From assembly GCA_027943245.1 (NCBI GenBank), contig JANDJZ010000213.1:1-64000 (forward strand): a stretch of DNA of 64,000 bases. The letters are read 5' to 3'. The notes beneath the pieces are model-generated. The model saw only the letters and a list, made by a program, of their open reading frames with translations. It did no database searches and was not told the DNA's origin. Positions within the stretch are counted from its first letter, which is position 1; each line of letters starts with the position of its first letter. Shown here piece after piece: positions 61,101-64,000 of this stretch. Source of the stretch: Acanthamoeba sp. SK_2022b (lineage: Eukaryota; Discosea; Longamoebia; Acanthamoebidae). Both the position numbers and the translations under genes were made by a program.

Positions 61101-61299
61101 GAGCAGGTCAGTGATCATCTGTGTAGTGGGACAGTAGTGGGACATCAGTTTGCGTTCCTCAACTGTCTCATGGAGGTGAAATTCGTGGATGTCGATGTGC
61201 TTGCTATGCACATTGGCCACTGGCTTTATAGAAGAGAGAAGCAGGGCTGCCTGATTGTCATTGTAGACCTGAAGTGGTCTGTTGTTGGGGAGGCCAAGG

Positions 61300-62055
61300 G
61301 CATGTAGGTGCTGTCACAGGTACAACACATACTTGGCTATTTCAGACAGCACCAGCAGCTCAGGTTCAGTGGTAGACAGAGTGATGCACTCCTGTGAACA
61401 CAACGCCCAGAAAATAGGGGTGCCAAGCACCATGAAGACAAATTCCTGTGGTGGACCATCATGTGGCCAAGTCACCACAGAAGGTGTTTGACTGTGTTCC
61501 AGTGCAGTAAGCCATAACTGTTCTGGAGACAGCTGAGGACATTCAGGGGTGACAGCAAGAGCAGTGGTGGGTGATGAGCACAAATGCTTGGTTGTGCACC
61601 ATGCCTGTGGAGGCAAGGGGTGTGTTGTAGCATGTGCCCTCCAGGCATGTGTGACCTCATGTGTGTTGTCTATATGACCTCTATACTCCATGGAGTACAC
61701 CACACCAATAAAACAGGAACTGCACTGTGAATGCAGTACTCCTCTTTCTTTCTATCCTGCACACCACTCCCCTACTGTATGTTTTGTCATAATCCACACC
61801 ATAGACCTTAAAGGTGAGGGGCGTGCGTGCTGTGTCTCCTCCTAAGCAAGGAGATCCATTCCCCATTGTTGAAGTGCCATTGGGCTGGTACCTCCTGGCC
61901 AAAGATGTGTGCAGCAGCTTCTGCCACTTCTGCCCAGACTGCAGCTGCAGTGTGTTGTCTGGCTCATTGTTCAGTTCATCATCTGGCTTGTCCCCCTCAG
62001 ATGCCACCCACTGGTCAAGACCCAGCTCTTCATCCAGACAGAGACAACTCAATGG
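61300..62055 (-). mobile_element. Ty1/copia retrotransposon fragment, - strand
   Basis: The - strand copy begins with DEELGLDQWVASEGDKPDDELNNEPD, which is about 80% alike to + strand 60110-60345, continues into a RT-type VYGVDYDKTYS, and ends with an RNase H-type segment (FWALCSQECITLSTTEPE). It is internally deleted. With the + copy it forms an inverted pair. Confidence 0.75.
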
Positions 62056-62076
62056 CCAACACCCTGTGTTTTAAAT

Positions 62077-62370
62077 TGTGATCAAACAATTGTACAAAAA
62101 TAAGAATTATTATTGTTTTCATGTGAGTATAGCTTGGTCTTCCTGAACCACTTCTTTGCCACTTCACTCAGGCCATCATCGATTTGGGCTCGTCTCCTAA
62201 TTATTGTGCCTTTTATTATTGTACCAATGTTTTTCTTGCGTTGCTAAAACCATTAGGCGAACCAGAGGAAAACGGTTGATCGGTATTAAAAGGGAGGAAA
62301 GAGGCAGAAAGGCAAGGTGAGCATGGGACAAAGCGGGTCGAAGAAGGGCCAAGAGGCTTACCGCCACGCC
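62077..62370 (+). repeat. right copy of ~285-bp direct repeat (functional position)
   Basis: Matches 53007-53292. Here it runs straight into the intact nucleoside hydrolase reading frame. A TATA-like GTATTAAAA occurs about 40 bp before the ATG (62283-62291) and is also present in the left copy. Confidence 0.9.
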
Positions 62371-64000
62371 CACCGTAAGATGCCCTACCGCACTGAGCGT
62401 CTTGAAATCTCTCCTGTACCCCCCTTGCCCACGCGCAAATATAAAAATAAAATAGAACACTTTTTATCCTTCAATATTCGATATTTCTCATAATTTGTAA
62501 AATTAGGTCAAGAATTCACATATATATATATAAAAAAAAACAGGAGGAGAAGAGCGTGCTAGAGGCATGGCTTGCAGCGGTGAAGGCCGCCAAGGAGGCC
62601 ACCGACGAGAGCTTCGGCGCGGCTGATGGTCCCGTGCGCGTCATCTTCGACACCGACATCGGCACCGACGGTTCGCCTACGCACCAATCGGATTGGTTGT
62701 TTGTTTGTTGAGGGAGGGTTGACCATATTTGACGATGTTGGAACAGTGGACGACGCGCTGGCCCTGCTGATGCTGCTCCACCTCCCCAATGAGGACGTGC
62801 AGCTGCTGGGCATAACCACCACCTACGGCTACACTCGGGTCAGGGCGCGCGTGGCGCAGGAGATCGTCACGGCCTACGAACGCGGCCAGGCCACGGACGG
62901 ATCGATAAAGAAGAACGAAGACGAAGACGCCGAAAAGAACGAAGACGAAGCTGAGGAGGCCGAGCCAAAGAAGGCACAGGACACGAGTTGCCTGTCCATT
63001 CCAGTGATCGCGGGTAGTGGTGTGGAGCTCGGGTATCACCCCCCCCCCCGCCCTACTTTCTCGTTGCCACGTGTCATTTTTCTGGTGGTGCTTTGACTAC
63101 TCAAGACTTTGTTTGGACCGACTAACAACGAACCGGTTGTTCGGTGGTGATGGGGGGGGGGGCGGACAGAACTCATCGCGACGTGTGGCACACCGGCACC
63201 GAAGGAATGGGCCTGTTCCCCCTGGCTGAGATCGACGAGATGATGGCCGCCCACAACAAAGAACGTGGTACGCTCCTTTTATGAGACTCCTCTCCTTTTA
63301 TGTTTGTCCGGCCAACGTCATTGGGTGGCTGACTTAACATGACTGGTTGCTTGGGGGGGGGGTTAACACTGTACAGCCAACCAGAAGAAGATCAAGAAGG
63401 AGAATGATGCTGCCAAGTTCATTGTCTCCATGGTCCGCCAGCACCAACCCAACTCGGTGCGCCCCCCCCTTCCTATTTCAGCGCACACGTGTTTTGTTGC
63501 GTTTGTGATTGGTCTTCTTTTAAAAACAAACAACCAACCAGCAAACAAACAAACAAACATGCGTGCGTGCAGGTGGTAGTGATTGGACTGGGGGCTCTCA
63601 CCAATGTGGCCGAGGCCCTGGCCCTGGACCCCGGCATCGCCACCAGCATGGTACCACACCTCACACCACGCCCCCCCCCTCCCGCCGTCTCCACCACATT
63701 CAAGACTCCACCACTACATCACGAGTCGTCATCAACCCCCCCTTCATTCCACGACCAACAACACAACATCTCATCCACATGCATCATCGACCCCCCCCCA
63801 ACAATCAACGACACAGAGGCTGGTGTACATGGGGATGGGCCACCGCATGAAGGAAGCCCAAACCGCGGACTTCCCCTTCAAGTCGCCCACCGATCCATTC
63901 GAGCCTGGCCACGGCACACTCCCCCCCCCCCAATCTCTTAACAGGCACGCGCGCGTCTTTCTTACAAGTGAATGTATGTGTGTGTAGTGTACCACCACTA
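62323..64000 (+). CDS. inosine-uridine-type nucleoside hydrolase (partial, runs off right edge)
   Basis: Seven exons so far: 62323-62415, 62544-62670, 62747-63032, 63170-63267, 63377-63456, 63573-63650 and 63817-beyond. The Ca2+-binding motif DTDIGTD|VDDALALLML is complete, followed by GITTTYG, then IPVIAGSGVELG, HTGTEGMGLFPL and VVVIGLGALTNVAEAL. The family cleaves the N-glycosidic bond of ribonucleosides for base salvage. The N-terminus MGQSGSKK fits an N-myristoylation site. A Lys/Glu/Asp insert of about 30 residues (SIKKNEDEDAEKNEDE) interrupts the domain after TAYERGQAT. The exon 1 donor (CCT|GTACCC) is the least certain; a strong GTAAGA donor nearby does not keep frame. Confidence 0.82.

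Overview
The window reads as nuclear DNA of an amoebozoan protist, most likely Acanthamoeba or a close relative (inferred from gene style and content, not from any search). Nearly every gene is split into short GC-rich exons by small introns that are AT-rich or filled with CA/GT microsatellites. Typical donors are GTACGC, GTGCGC or GTAAG, and several introns appear to be GC-AG. I built gene models by matching splice phase and conserved protein motifs across exons; starts and some junctions are provisional.

Region 1-16 kb: an edge F-box gene (-), a classical tyrosine phosphatase (-), a cAMP-receptor-like GPCR (+), a secreted PHB-depolymerase-type esterase (-), a PFA-DSP/Siw14-type phosphatase (-), a small roadblock-like gene (+), a four-CBS protein (+), myo-inositol oxygenase (+), a secreted beta-propeller-like protein (+), a type I membrane protein (-) and a small intronless gene (+).

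Region 16-30 kb: a GCFC/PAXBP1-family splicing protein (-), an NZF-bearing Ariadne-type RBR ubiquitin ligase (-), a small secreted protein (+), a CCCH zinc-finger gene (+) and a large polytopic putative GT-C glycosyltransferase (-).

Region 30-53 kb: an M1 aminopeptidase of 19 exons (-), tRNA-Arg(TCG), a small coiled-coil gene (-), a secreted metalloprotease with a cellulose-binding-like domain (-), a BTB-BACK-SPRY protein (+), an MTMR14/Jumpy-type phosphoinositide phosphatase (-), an unrecognised acidic protein (+), an EEP-fold phosphatase/nuclease (-), a peroxisomal-type ABCD half transporter (+) and a divergent sirtuin (+).

Region 53-62 kb is the accessory part. About 9 kb lies between two copies of a ~285-bp sequence that is the promoter and first 16 codons of a nucleoside hydrolase gene. 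The intact hydrolase starts at the right copy and runs off the window. Between the copies are a histone-H4-like ORF with a basic H1-like tail and a frameshift, a small membrane ORF, an F-box gene, a SAM-domain ORF, a decayed IS630/Tc1-type transposase, an unclassified GC-rich block and inverted Ty1/copia fragments. This looks like foreign or mobile DNA that accumulated inside the 5' end of a host gene. It is the most unusual part of the window.

Functionally, signalling enzymes (GPCR, three phosphatase families, sirtuin, CBS protein) sit beside secreted hydrolases that suit a phagotrophic, wall-forming amoeba. No operons or CRISPR arrays are present.
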